Positions 40,651-54,900 of a stretch of 64,000 bases of DNA are shown here, piece after piece; position 1 is the first letter of the stretch, and each line of letters begins with the position of its first letter. The stretch is from positions 13,027,001 through 13,091,000 of the forward strand of contig NC_134025.1 in NCBI RefSeq assembly GCF_964204645.1. The letters are read 5' to 3'. The position numbers and the translations under genes were made by a program. This DNA comes from Tubulanus polymorphus (taxonomy: Eukaryota > Nemertea > Palaeonemertea > Tubulaniformes > Tubulanidae). The notes beneath the pieces are model-generated. The model saw nothing but the letters and a program-made list of their open reading frames with translations, made no database searches and was not told the origin of the DNA.

Positions 40651-43600
40651 CTATGAACTATGCTATGCATCTAATATAAGATTTCATAATGAAACTTAAG
40701 ATCAATGGTTAGACTTCTACAGTCCTCCAATGATGCAGACCATGAAGATGGTACAACTACGTTGGCTATCAGGGTTTTTACAATGTATGCATACCATGAA
40801 ATAGAAGTTTATGAGTTCCAACTTCAATTACACCGTCCATTTTACATCGACGAATAACGATCAATGTCTTATGGTGATAATTCATAAAAGATGACAAACA
40901 ACGTGAACGCGAGTTTCATCGAAGTGAACGAGAAACCATATTCCAATTTAACGTGTATGGAAATGCAAGTGACCATAATTTCAACGGCTAACATAACCTG
41001 CAATCGAAATGCACAACTGCATCGGCTGAGAGACTACACGTTGAGATTATGTCTCGCCCAATAAAATACCATCAAGCCTTTTGGTCGTAATTGGAACATG
41101 GGAACCATTCAATTATTTTTACATCTACTGCTATTCACTGTACTGCTCTCTTGCCATTAGCTAAGAAGAAAAAGTACATAACCGAGCATTAGTTGCTTTC
41201 TCCGGCGCACACTACGCACACTAGGTAATGATATTACCTACTCTCTGATACTGGTTTAATTATTAGATGGGGTATGACTAAAATGACCAATGAAACACTG
41301 CCACTTTTATAGCTTTCACTTCATAGACTCTACCAACAAACAGCAAAGAGCACCGGCAGGAATCACATTGACAAACGGAACTGCGCGACGTAGCAATTCA
41401 CCAATCAACACAAGAAGATCGTTCGGGATTTGTTGTCATTAGATACGTTTGCAAACAGCATCACAGCTCACCCCAATCGAGCGAGACATGGCGAGAAAGT
41501 TTTTATTTCGCCTTAATCTCCAGCAGTGAAAGAGATCAAATAGCTCATTTCAAAAAATGGTCATTTGTTAAATCTGATGTGACAAGACACCAACTGTTTC
41601 CTTCCTTAAGAGCGTTTTTATCTCACACAAAAAACTATATGCAGAGCCATAGCATCACCAGTTGAAAAATCATGCTCTATTTAATAATCTGTGACCCATT
41701 GCAGAGTACTTTTTCAGCAGTTGAATCAGTGATCTCTGCCACATATACTAGATTCCACTAATGGGTCTCGATTCCCATTTTTTCCTTCAGCAGAACTAGT
41801 GTCTGAGCTAGTCGCGCTTACAAGACAAATTATCGCCGAATGTTGGTCAACAAAGGCCGGCGTATCTAAACCTGACCCCCGGGTCCCACTTCATATTTGA
41901 CATTATGAATCATGGCATGCAAGTCATTGTCAATGGGGGCATGGACGCGCATGAACGTAGATCATTAGCGTGCATCCAGTAATAATATCTTCAATCACCC
42001 GCCGGACAAGCGTTTCACAAAAAACAACCTCACCGCCGTACAATATCTGCAACGTTCAAAAGAGCAATTGGGCATCGCACAAGTCGATATGGAGCTGCTA
42101 AGTATCGGCTATTAAAGCGCAAACTGACGCCTGGAATTGTATCAGATATTTATTACTTAGCATTCAAGTCTCGATAGGCAGGAAACTGGAATACTGTGTG
42201 GGAAAGCCTCGAGAATAACTTACCAGAATTAAACACCAACGTTGTTCTTTCGTTTGAAATTAGTTTTCCACGCATTGGAAAAAACCTACAGGGAACTGCT
42301 TGCACAGGTCGTATCCAACATGGACCGTTGAAAAATTACAGTTTTGCGAATCATTATTTTAGTTGTAGCAAACTAAATAAATCCTATATACAATTCATAG
42401 CGGTTTGACTTGACAGATTGAATGAATTGATGTCTTCAATTTCATCAACTTTTTCAGACATTCTGAAATAAAATGATACAAACCACAAATGACGCTAGTC
42501 GATCGTGTTTGTGGCACTTTACTGAAGTTGTGGTCCATTTGTGCTCACAATAGCTATGTCCTACAGCGTAATGGGCAAGCGAGCGCTTGCTGACAGTCGT
42601 AAAATCCATCATGCCTTCAAGACTCGGGCATGTAATGGTAATTTTGTAATTATTTCTTTACTATCACTGGATGAAATGGCATGGAAACACGCATAAATCA
42701 ACTGCTTCAACCAGCCACACAATTCAGAAGGAAATTATCTCACTTCGCCCTTGCAACCGAAGCGGTGAACCAAATATTCACCAGGAAACTTAGTTCGGCA
42801 TTTCAAAAAAATTATGAATCAGACATATTACTTGTAGTTTGAATGTATTTGGATAATCTAATATATAACCATCAGAACCTATATGGCCTGTAAAACAGTG
42901 AAGTTGTGCATTATTTAGCAGACGCATAAATTTGATTTATCGTCACAATTTGAGTGATATGAAATAGGCAGGCTGAGTACCAGCCGACGTTTTTATGGCT
43001 TTATTTGGACAAAAGCAAATTCGGCTGAATCCCGATTAATCAACAGAAAGATATTGGATGCAAGAATAGGTCACAACGCCAATACCGGCGAGGTCCTGCA
43101 ATTTTGACGAACTGAACTTAGCTTTTAATAACGACAATCATCGTTATGGCCTATTGGTAGACATCAAACTGTCACATATATCACCGAGCCTTTGATAGCC
43201 GTGTAGCCACCCTTCATATTACCAGGAGTTACCCTTATTTCAATTGTAACGCTCTACTGCACCAGATACACGTGTATGTACATAGCAAAAAACATGTGCC
43301 CATTCCATTGCTTCATTCGAAATTTACCAAGTGAGCAAATGGAAATAAAACTGCCACATAAAATAGCAATGAGGGTCTCGAATAACGACCATTAATATTA
43401 AAACAGGTTATTTAGCTAAAGCTATAGAAGTGAATTTTGTAGGAACACAAGCATTAGCCGATTCCCCAAAGATCGAATGGCATAGACTAACAGATCCGAA
43501 ATAGACAAATAATTTAATTGTCTGTAGCAGCTATTCCTAATAAGGCTGAATTGGACCATATAAAAGCACAATTATTTCAATACCATCAGCATTATCAACA

Positions 43601-44844
43601 TCTGTGGTCCTTTCATAGACGTCCTATTCATTTCTTGCTTCTCAAAAGGAGCAACGTTTTCAATGCAAGAGAACAACGCTGGCACCGAACATACGTGGCG
43701 GCGGCGGCAGCGATTAGACTAAAGAGTCAATGGTATCAATGATGATGTAGATGATGCGATTATCAAAAGTCAAAAGTGCCTACCGCAATCGAGCTGAGTT
43801 CGATGCAAAGATGGGGAGCAAGAATATAAAAAGAACCTCTTCGTTTATAGTAAAGTGGATAGCGTACGTTATAAAGAGGAGCTGCTGGTTTAAAAAAATA
43901 AAACTTAACATTCCAAAGATACCTGGCCTAAGATGAGGATATACAAAGCACTATATGTAAAAATACATTCATTTGAAAATTCCGAGATTTCTCATCGAAA
44001 TGAGGCACAAATGATTGGGCACTGATTTCAAATAAATCGGCACTTCTGCAGGCATCACATTACCGATTTCCTTTTCTTATGGCACCGATCAAATGAACAA
44101 AGATGGTGGTTTCATCAGGAAATGTTCATCTTTGTAGCAATTAGAAAGTGCTAATAGGCTTAATTTTGCAGTTTTACCGCTTTGGTGTGACAAGTCGCGT
44201 GTTCATTATCGAAGATGGAGCCACTCGATGTGTCAGCAATCAACAGTGGCGATTGTGAGAACGCGATATAATGAGTCCAACACCACCCATTAAGAACAGA
44301 AACCAATGAGCAATTATCAACAAAAATATGAAGCAAATTGGCCCAACCTAATGAGCTGTCATCTCAACCGTATATCACTGTAGTAAAACAAAAGAAGCAC
44401 TCCCTCTATACTCTATCAATTTTACTACAACTTCTCCAACTTCAGTCTTGAAAATCTTAAAATATTTCAATGCTTTTTTTTCATTCAAATGAGCATAGCC
44501 TTAAACGAAGTCAGCTGAAAATGATATCTGATGAAAATTTCCTTCATAAATTCTATCAATTATACGAGCTACATAGTAGGTCTGGCCCTTATTATGGATT
44601 GATTTCTATTGCGAGGGGAGTCTTATGAATACCACATCAAGGGCCGAAATTAAATTTGATGAAAAAACTGTAGTAGGCAAATAAGTGCTACATTCAAATT
44701 ATCTAAATAGCCTATATCATAACATATATCGTTTAGTGTGAGCTAATAGATTACCATACCGTTTATTTTTTTACCAAAACATGATAATATGGCACATCAA
44801 TATTGCTGAAAAAGAGAATGTTCGAAAAAATAAGAATAACTTAC

Positions 44845-44989
44845 CCGCTTCACTGCCATTTTCTACACTATGGGTTGAATTTTGATTCGTCGACTGGCTA
44901 TGAGGCCCAGGCGTGTCTCCTGACCGCGACGACTGTGTGTCATCCTGCTGATGGCTGAACGGTAACCCTGTTGGTGGTGAGCTTGTAGG
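44845..44989 (-). CDS. Meis: Meis/homothorax-class TALE homeobox gene, linker exon between MEIS domain and homeodomain (partial CDS)
   Basis: This 145-bp internal exon encodes 48 codons plus one base (phase 0 in, phase 1 out). The peptide begins PTSSPPTGLPF and continues through DDTQSSRSGDTPGPHS to VENGSEA. The DDT-x-S-x-RSG-x-TPGP core and the S/T/N-rich tail match the MEIS linker that follows the N-terminal PBX-interaction domain; vertebrate MEIS1 has a similar DDTASTRSGGTPGP stretch. The acceptor reads TTCGTTGCAG|CCT and the donor GCGG|GTAAGTT. The last base, G, joins GT of the exon at 24678 to give Gly in the conserved E-x-G-DGLDNS context, which confirms the exon pair. In the family this segment is a flexible linker of a nuclear transcription factor. 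If the donor is not used, the frame runs 25 more codons to TAA at 44773-44771. Upstream exons were not found in the window. Confidence 0.95.
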
Positions 44990-45497
44990 CTGCAACGAAT
45001 ATGGAGGAGACTGCTCGGATTATTCTTTCCATTCGATAAATTAGTATCCTTACTGTTTACTTGTCACAAATGACATTGCAGAATAAAAGCACTAGGAGTT
45101 AGAACTATGCCCTCTAATCTATCGAAATCGCACAATTGAAGTTGAAGCTAAAATCTATTCAATTGTGAGATGTAATGGTAGCCCCTAACGGTGCTCAACG
45201 TAGGTTCTAACTAAATCTAAAACTGTATAAGAATCTATCATGCGTATAATAGTCATATGCAATAACGGATTAAAGGATTGGATGGTCAGAATAACCTTCT
45301 TCAATTTTACAAGACTATTATTTTCTTTGGATAACAATGAACCAGAAACTCTGATGAGATAGAAGGGATGGAACGTGAATATTTTTGCAATCTTTTTAGG
45401 CGAACTGCAATATATCAGATGTTTAAAAAAGCGGCAACTTCAAAAGCGACGTTATTTCCCTCAAAAATTGACCTGCCGTTGCCATGGTGATTTTATA

Positions 45498-45513
45498 TGA
45501 CAGATGTCAATCA
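45498..45513. promoter_or_regulatory. MEIS/TGIF-like double site with PBX-like extension
   Basis: TGACAGATGTCAATCA holds TGACAG, an opposed TGTCA, and TGTCAATCA, which in reverse complement (TGATTGACA) is close to the PBX-MEIS composite. It lies about 510 bp upstream of the linker exon acceptor, next to an X-box-like GTTGCCATGGTGAT at 45478-45491. Confidence 0.5.
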
Positions 45514-48500
45514 TCGTAATAGATGGCCCGGACGGCTGACTAATACACAAATCACATGAACAGGCCATCTTATTTTTCATGAATGTATCGCTTATCGATG
45601 CGATCCAGCAGAAAATCTGCTAGAAAGTATCATTTTCATCGCGTGGCACCAAACTACCTGAACGCGGATGAGTGAGTAATCCGGAATAAATTCAGCCAGG
45701 AGAAAAACCGACTACGATGATCGTTGTCTGCCAGCAGCACTTCCTCCCCCGATACAATATAACCCTTGTTTTATCCACTTCCTATGGCATTTGCATATTT
45801 TACGAAAAACCATCTGCTCCGGCCGTTTCTGAGGAAATATGAATTTAATTGCAATTACCGATTCTGTAACGCGAGCGAGCGTTGGCAGCCTGATAGCAGG
45901 GCCCGAGAATGGAGATTAGATACGTACATAGTACAGGAGTCCGACGTACGCTTTAATGGCAGACCAACTGGTTCGACAATGGCAGTAGTGCCACAGGGTT
46001 CAGTTTGCGCGGTTTTATCAATGTCAAAAAGACATGGCAGCCAACAGATTAATGGATGAAATATGACAAAATTATCACGGCAAAATATGTTTTGGCCGGC
46101 AGCATTGTGTACCTCCTGGTGATGAAGACAGTTATCCGACGACTGATAATGACTACAGGAATGACATATACAAATTTATCGAACTTTGAATTTCACGAAA
46201 TGACAACAACACAATGAATTATGAGTTCTTTTTAAAATGAAATGGTAATGAGCAAACTGAAATACCTGGACTTCTTATATCTGATAAGATTGCATAAGTA
46301 TATGTGAAAATATGGAGTGTTCAAATAATGCAATTTCCTTGGCTGCACCATAAACATAAATGTAGGAAGCCACTAAGTCTGAAGTCAAAATCTAGGTGAA
46401 ATCAATGACACTCTCATGAAACTTTGAGCAAAATGAATACATGGAGACATTGGCAAGCTAATGAAATGGATCTGGCGCATTGGAACCTGAAGTGTTGCCA
46501 TTCCCAACCCACTTTTTTACATGAACGCACTTCGTAGAAATTGATTCTCACCTTTTCGGTTATTTTCCCTGATTTGCAGTAAGGTTTTCCAGAATCAAAA
46601 TACAGTAGCCTATTTCAAGTCGCAATGTTTCAAATACTACAGCAAGGTTCAGATCTAAAACGGTTTTGAATAATGTATTCGTCTGAGTGTTTGTCTAGTG
46701 CCAGCATTCGAAAAAGTGAAAATAATAAACGCCTGAATATTTCAGTTTTGCAAACACCCATCAAAGCTTTCCATGTATCGATCAGCGATGCGTCTAAGTA
46801 TTTGGAAATAACAAAAGTCATTACTTATAAATTACAGCAGCATGAAAACCTGGTCGTTTCATAAAATCGCTCGATATATGAAGTAGTTGCTTATTCAAAT
46901 CTTGGATCCACTAGAAACAATGTAACCATGCTTGAAATAATGGATGCCGACTCTTCATGCTGCATTAATGAAATTTGCCATAGTTTTTAGAGCTAATATG
47001 CATGGGAAGAAGTGTACTAATAAAGACATAGCGAATCGTCCTGAACAAATAACTGAAGCATGGAAACAGAATGCAAAACAGCAACGATGAGAGACCATAA
47101 GAGGTAACTAAACCATTGGTAATATGTTCTCTGTTGGAAGAATGAAATGGAAAAAGACTGATTAGCGCTTTCAATTTGAACTTGTAGTTTATTGAAATCA
47201 TGGTCATAATGGAATTTCTAGAAATCATTGATGCCGCAGTTACAAATTTTTATATGAACTTGGATTGAGGTAAAATTGTAAGTCTTCATGCTTGACCATG
47301 GATTGAAAAGGAATATACATTTCAAGGGTCGGAAACTGGCTGCAGACTCGAGTGGGAAACACACAAATCCCTGCAAGTCACCGTTCCCAAGTATAGCACC
47401 GCTCTTGATTCAACTGTGAGTAAAACGCCACCACATTGACCTATTTTGCGCTGTTGAGAAAGCAACTTGGATGACCATTAGCTTAGTGGCTCTCCACTGG
47501 CTGAATTGAATGGCTGTAGGTTTCCTGTTTCCACCATGTAGAGAGGCTCTCTAAAAGCAGAGAGGAAGCAACTTGGCAGACCTATACATGGTACCTGAAC
47601 AACAAGATTGTTATAAACCTCAAACACCCACAGGTAATGAGACGACCACAATTGTAGAAAAAACCTATGCTGCATTAATGGAGATGAGAATACGTTTTAA
47701 GGAGGGCGACTGACTGATGCATCTATATAACAAAACAAATAATTCACTGTGTAGAAAAGAGGTACTGATTTCAGGGCAATCCTATCTACTTGAGGTGACA
47801 TGATTGGATACGACCAACAAACTCTACGGCAATAGCTATCGGCTATAATTTGTATAGAAAAAGGGAAAAAATTATTCAGAATTTCAAAAATCATAAGTTC
47901 ACTCATGTAGATTAGCCAGATTGGCCGGTGTTCCTTGAAGTTATGATCGTCTCTCAATAAAGTAATTCAAACATCAAGCGAATAAATGAATTTTCTTCAC
48001 AGTTTCATAAACAGGAGGATCATCTGAAAAATTTATTACTTTCCCGCACACTTCAAAGATGACACTTTTGTGTGATCAATGCCTGCAAAACGCGCTGTTT
48101 AATATTTCATGTTTTATTGGGATTTTCATTTTTCAATTTCACTAATTTAATACATGCTATTTCGGCGCGTATAACGAAAATGATACGCACAATGATCTGA
48201 TATGAAAAACTTCTCATCCACATCACCCAATTCACCACCCGCGATCAAGAAAGAAATGCGCCTAAAAACGTTATGTTATCCACGAATATTAAGCTGATGA
48301 TGAAAATCTGTTTGATGATACTACGCCAGTCATCCATCTGAGGAGTTGCGCCGAGCTGTGTATAGGGAATATAAGGTTTAGCATAATGTCCTGTTTTTAT
48401 TGTTTTCATCCTGTCGATATTCCGACTAATCCCTATTTTATGGCCAATATTGATATCAGGGTAGCCCGACAGTTATTCCATATCAACCTCGAAATATCTG

Positions 48501-51500
48501 CACTTTACGGCCAAGGCCAAGTCAACGTGGACGTAATCCTCATATTGCTCATCTTTTGGAATTAATGTTAAGCTCAATATCAATTGGATTTGATAGTGCC
48601 AAACTTCCATTACCTTTTCTTCAGGGTACGATAAAGAATGAATATGAAGTCATCAAAACTAGTCAGGTCCATCATATTTCCACAACTGTCACGATACATA
48701 GATACGTACTTATAAAGGGTGAAAATTATCTGTTAGGCATTTGACGGATCGAAAGGCTTGGCACCTTTTTTTACAAAAGGCTCAAGATCAAATAATAAAC
48801 TAGTTTAAACTATCAAAGGAGCAATCATGTCTTAAAATGAAGCCTATTTTGAATTGGAAATAGAATATTTGCTCATCCGTTGTTTCCAAGCAGCTGGTAC
48901 AACTGCCTATGATCGATGATCTCGACAAGATTTGAATTGTAGAAATGCGAATTTCAATAAAACATATTTCGATCTGCCAGTTCAAGATGTGGAAGTGATA
49001 CATGTTTTCTAAATTGGTATTGGCGCAGATGTCATTATTCGTTGTAAATGCTTCGATGTTACACGTGAAATAAATGTCTCGATCAGATGGTGTCATACGG
49101 TCATTCTATTATAGATACGACGAAAGAAAAAAAATATATAAACACAACGATATGCGATCATTAATATCATCGCATTTTCAATTCTCACCGGGACAACGTA
49201 TGTACTCGAAGGTGAAAAAAAGACCATAGTGCATGACGCAGGCAATTGACAATGATTCGTGGCAAATTCACTACTCCGAAATCATCAATCATCTTCAAGA
49301 AGAATTGAACAGCCTTGACATTGCGAGGATACCATAGCTACGAATTGAGCCGATGGTGGACCTGGTGCGTTTTACATTTTACAAATCAATCAAGTATTCG
49401 GTGATCGTTGTTTCAAATGTCCTGTTCATGTATCTATTTTCCTATACCGATGGTCAGAAGGGATTCTCCAATTGGGCAGCTTGTCAGATGCCCGCATCAA
49501 TGCTAGCTGGAATACGCTGATTAAATAAGCTCTGCTACAGTCAGGTGTTTGAATTTCAAGTAGTTGACAGTTTCCTTCCTAGAAACTACACGCACGGAAT
49601 GATATCCATGCAATTATAACCCAACTGTTCCCGTGGGCCTCATTTGTTGCCAAGACAAAAACTCAGCCGGATCTACTGTGCAGGCAGGTTGACTATGACA
49701 GTAGATGACAACTCAGATATGCTTTTTTTAAAGTAGGAATATGCTTCACAGAAAATATAGGTATCCCCCTGATGAGCACAGAACTACCAAATGATGAGCA
49801 GTGGCAGTGGTATATACAAGGGAGGCAGATGGGTTAAAAACCACTGTGGTATAATACCTCCTTAGAACCTAACATATCACTGAGCAATTGCTGTACCCTA
49901 TTGTTAATGCCAATGGCTGAATTACATGTAACAATGGATATCCTGGTAGAGTGAGCAGTCGCTCTTAGCGCTTATAAGACACAACTTCCTGTTAGTATTA
50001 CCGAACTGTTTTATATTCCATGGCTGCGCTGGGCATGTGTAGTGGTAGGTGTAACAGCAAGGTGTGAGAGATAACAACACCAATCATTTCTGACAAATCT
50101 TCACCCTGGGCAATACATCAGAGGCAGATCAACCACATTATATACCCCCTGTTCGCACAGGATTAATAGGTAACAATGACTCTATGTGACAAGTTTATAA
50201 AATGACGAAGTAAGGAGTCTGCAACTACATATACCAGATGGACTTAAAAAGTGCCCAGGCACGGAGTCTTGTAAACTTGTAAAATGATAAAAATATATTC
50301 TTTATGCGTAAATTGCGATTGAATGTGAAATATGCATTCACTGAATAGGAACCTTTTTAAAACAGCTCTTACAAAAACATGCCCAGCAAACAAAACTGTT
50401 TGTTACAAAACTTGACTATTTTGATTGCGGCGAATTTAAAGGCTCTGTTGTAGAGATATACCAGTGCCATTATCTAAAAACGTCCATTATAAGCAGAATG
50501 CCCTGGTCTTTATTTCAAAGTTATGTTTGTTTTCATTGCGCATGGAAAAAACCTATACACAAAACAACCTTTGCATAGCCAAACAGTCCAATATGCCTTC
50601 AGGTTTGCACTCCTCAAAGTTACGAATATAAGAGGCCTATTGAAAATTTAAATTGAATCAAAAATGACTTAATGAATAATTCATGACTCTAAATGCATTC
50701 GGTGTATTCAGGGGTGTTCACCCAGGTATGAATTGCATGCCAGTGATCTAGCCGAACAATTGTATACAATACTAGATTCCAACAGGACATTTTTTCTAGC
50801 AAACTTCTTAGTTAACGTAGTGACCAAGTCATGAGAACAATGAGAATAATATAATGTTATTCAATTCCTCGACACCAAAAATACATTATATCGAGTTATA
50901 GTAATAGTTTTCAGCATTACATTTATAATAGTGGTAAACTCAAAGGACACACACATTTTTAGTAGTGCTATTCATTTGTACCAAGATTTATTTCTCCACT
51001 TAGATATGATTTTGAATAAATAAATCAAGTGCAAAAGCGAGGACAGCATGAGTTATTGCTGGAGGCCCTGTGTTCAAAAATCAAGTAATCAAGTGCAATG
51101 GATTTTGACTTCGAGCACCTCGCAATTTATATTAGTTGTAAAGATGTCATAAGAATTAGTTTGGTGAGAAACACATTTTCAAGTCAACAATTCTCGGTGT
51201 CAGATTATGACGACTTGTAGTGAGCGCAATGACACGCTAACAAAACGCCAAAAACTAACCCACCATTGATAGCCGTCATGTTGTTAGAACTTAACCAACA
51301 GTTATGGGCATCGTAAAGCCGAAAGTTGACAGGTCAAGAAAGAAGATAGTGACAGCGTAGTAAAAAGGGATAATTTGTACACATTGACCGTGTGTAAGGA
51401 CTGGGTGTGAAGTAACGAATGACAGTTGAATAACGAAGAAAACGCAACCGGAAAGATATGAGGGCAATAAAGTGACTCGATGATTGCGAGATATATTTCG

Positions 51501-51738
51501 CAAGGAAACTACCTTTTTCAAAAAACTTGAAATAAAACTTGCAATAGAAGCATATACATGTGCCGAGCCAGGAAATGTGATTAAAAAATGGCCAAAAAAC
51601 TCCACTTGCTTCTAACTTCAATCATTAATTCTAATTACGACACTTTTCGAGGTCTTGACAAAAAATGTAGTTCATTCTCAAGCAGCTGCATGGAGCCAAC
51701 AATTGATTAAGATATATTTCTAGTTCAATTAAAAAGTT

Positions 51739-51961
51739 TGATTGATTTCCTTAATTAATTAACGAAACCTACTTAAACAGGAGTTATTAACAGCTGAGTG
51801 ATTGGAGCACCTGTTTGCAAGATTGACAGTTAGTTCCTAAAAAGGGAACAGTAGTTTTCCAAGCAGTCTTATTATTAATTAAATAAGCAGGGGACCTGCC
51901 ACTATATCATTGGAGAGAGTTTTAATTATTTATGAAGTATTCCAGTGTATTTTTGATTGAT
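51739..51961. promoter_or_regulatory. Cluster of PBX/HOX- and PBX/MEIS-like sites, candidate enhancer
   Basis: TGATTGAT occurs at 51739-51746 and 51954-51961 (PBX-HOX type), GATTGACAG at 51821-51829 (nine of ten bases of the PBX-MEIS composite), with E-box cores CAGCTG and CACCTG and several TTAATTA homeodomain sites between. Motif matches only; A+T-rich sites of this kind arise easily by chance. Confidence 0.35.
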
Positions 51962-54900
51962 TAAACTAAACTCATAAGAATTCATTGATCAAAATAGTGT
52001 ATTATAGGTGAAGGAATTTTTGATGTCCACAAACTTTAACATGTAGCAACAAAATTAATATCATTCTTCATAGAAATGGTTTTACAATATTTTTCAAATG
52101 TTCTGAGTGAATTAACGGGGTTCTCAGGGAAATGGCCACAAAGGAAGACAGAGACAGTTATGAATACAATAAAATTAGCTTCTAATTTCCTTTCAAAGAT
52201 GACTTTCTAGACTAAATCCTCTTCTGTGCAGGTTATCAAAACATTGGCCCGCCAATGCATCAGCTAATTCCATTCAACCCTAAGCAGATAGCCTGAAGAG
52301 TCAAATACCCACTGTCTCCGAAATCTTTAATGCTAATATTTGTTGAATATTGGGTGGGAGTAGTTCCAATGGCAAATGGATCTTTGCAATGTAATGTCAA
52401 TATTTTGTGAATGTGAGCGAAGCTGAAGAATCGGGCAAGCAAAGCTTTAGATCTGTTAAACTGAGCATATTTTTCTATTCAATTCAGAAGATAGACCCTA
52501 AACTACCTTTGGAATCAGATTAAATGTAATTAATGCCACTAAAGATGACAGAGCGAGATATTTATCTGAGGAGTTATTATTGAGATTGAATTTTGATATA
52601 ATGATAATATATAATACCAATACTCGAATCAATAAATCATAAACTGCAACACTGTTTTTAGTCTACGGGTTCACTATTCTATGGTGTAGTCGACGGAATA
52701 AATGGAATGTCTTAGGTTGATTTAAAGCCAGTAATAGACATCGTTCGAGCCACGGTTGATGATAATATGGGTTTTAATTTATTTCGATTAAATACACTTG
52801 ACAAATAATCTGCCAAGCTCTGATGGTAGTTTCTTGTCCAGGAATGTATATGACCTGTCACACTGCAGCCAAACAGTGACAAATGACACATTCAAATTTC
52901 CATGAGGGTTCACCAAAGAGCATCTGGCCTTTTTGTCAAACTGATACCAAAACCGTCAATACTTCAATCATTTATCATTTTCGTCTGTTATGGGGTGCGT
53001 TTTTCCAATTCCTTATTGTCAAAAGGGGCAATTTGTGGACACCGACACACCTTAAAAAACAGAGTCTCTTAAGAACTATAAGCAAAATTATCAAAAAAGC
53101 TAATTTTGTGGATGAAATATCTTTCGCCTTTTCAGATGGTTTAACCGAATTCAATATTATAGTATATAGGTCACAAGCCAGCGCTGATGAATAGTGTCGT
53201 TTTATGGGCGAAGTTTCATTGCCCAGTTAAAAGCATACGCGCACCGTAAGTTGAATGGTCCCTAAAAATGCCAACAATACAGTCATAACACACAACGCAA
53301 ATGCTTTGTCGTGCATTTTTTGTCCCATTTTGAAAACGATGACAAGTTTGATTAATACCCATCATTTAAATCAAATTAGACAGTATAAACCATGCTTTGA
53401 AAAGTGACTATTTTTACATGAGAAATAAGCCGACTTTCAATAGCATATTGTCTCAGATATAGACATGTAGTTTACCTGTATATAATCACGTCCCGAAAAG
53501 TACAATTTTAGCTTTGCTGCGTTGACCTTCTTTACAAACCCATCCTAATGGTCAGGTTAAGTGTATAACTAATGCATACTAATGCATAACGAAATAAGAG
53601 GGACACTTTAGGAGTCAAGATTTAGGTTAAAATATTGATTTATCTTAAAACCAGTTAGAAAACCTTATTTCCTTCGATTTGTTCTTTTATAGAAGAAAAA
53701 TGCATTCCGACTTGTTTTTATGTAAACCCAAAAATCAACGTATTAAGAATGGTAGTGCGATTGAAATGAATCCTATCGCAACGTGGTTGCGTCAAATTTA
53801 TTCGAAACGTCAGTAGATCTAAAAAGACCATCTTTATGGTGAGCTAACTACATTTGATATGATCACATAAGGCGATGCCAAATGCGACAAGCACATAAAA
53901 TTTAATGCCTACTCTATCAAAATATAAATGTGATTTCTGGCTTTGTGCAAACCATTTACTCAACTGACGCCATGACAATGATTAACAAATGAAAATATCA
54001 CCGAAGGAAAAGATAATGGTATACTTTCACCATATAAACGTTAACAGGTATCACTAACACAAACGCCGGCGATGTTCGTGCCCGACATTAATAAGCCTTA
54101 ACAAGCTGAAATCCGCACCAATGGTATACGGGCATATTAGCTGGTGACGGGCTTAATTAAAATATACGACAAATCAAGACGACTATTGACAAAAATCATA
54201 GCTTTCACGGCAAATGTTCACTCATAATTCGAATCTATATCCATTAATCAAAACGCGCCCGCGAACGAAACGGGAATATATTAATTTTTTTCCACGCGTA
54301 ACCGCCGAGCGATAATGATTTCATGTCTTTACCTTTGATAAATTGACATTAATCGACGAGAACTGATGCGAAAGATGGATTTGTTACTTCCAACGGGGAT
54401 GAGTAATTTTTTTAAATACAATTTCGAAACAAACACGAATTAAGGTGCTGTCCTTCTATGCGTTCATATCATCGTATACTTATAATCGTACAATATACAT
54501 GCAGATTTAGATGATACAAAGTTGACTTATGTAAAGCATAGATTTTACATATAAATGTGTAATTGAGACACCTGGTGCCGTTTCACTTTGATATTCATAC
54601 TTTTTTCATATTTTCGTAATTATGTTAGGCCACCATAACTGGTACATATATGCATCTACACGCACTCGGCGCAAAGTTTCCTGCGATTTGAAACAATGAA
54701 ACAATAGTTCCTTTGCAGGCAAGATCTAATCCTGCTCTTCAAGGGGCTGGAGTACCCTTCAAACCATGTTTACATGGCAGAGTTGATCACATGATTAGGC
54801 CACCCCGCTTTGTTCGTTCAGTGCGCACACTACCGTGCAGATGTATGAGGTACTTACATATCAAACATTTACGATTATTAACCCATAAAAGTTCGTAGCT

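Larger units (their letters stand above)
24679..44844 (-). other. 20.2-kb intron between linker exon and homeodomain exon 1
   Basis: The intron is bounded by GTAAGTT on the linker side and TATTTTTCAG on the homeodomain side. It contains an (AT)35 array at 35796-35865, a 102-bp foldback element at 39581-39682, an RFX-type palindrome at 32839-32856, an inverted pair of TGACAG sites at 36535-36564, a GTACACT repeat at 26828-26853, a 16-bp spaced duplication at 31823-31852, a CG run near 37200-37213 and an unidentified 126-codon frame at 40270-40650. I see no other coding exon. Long A+T-rich stretches (for example 29000-31000 and 33900-36000) show nothing I can name. Confidence 0.9.

Noticed and set aside
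49250-49320. Minus-strand reading LKMIDDF, reminiscent of the MEIS-domain motif LKGKMPIDLVIDD
   Set aside because: Flanking residues do not match the MEIS domain and the spacing is wrong; chance resemblance.
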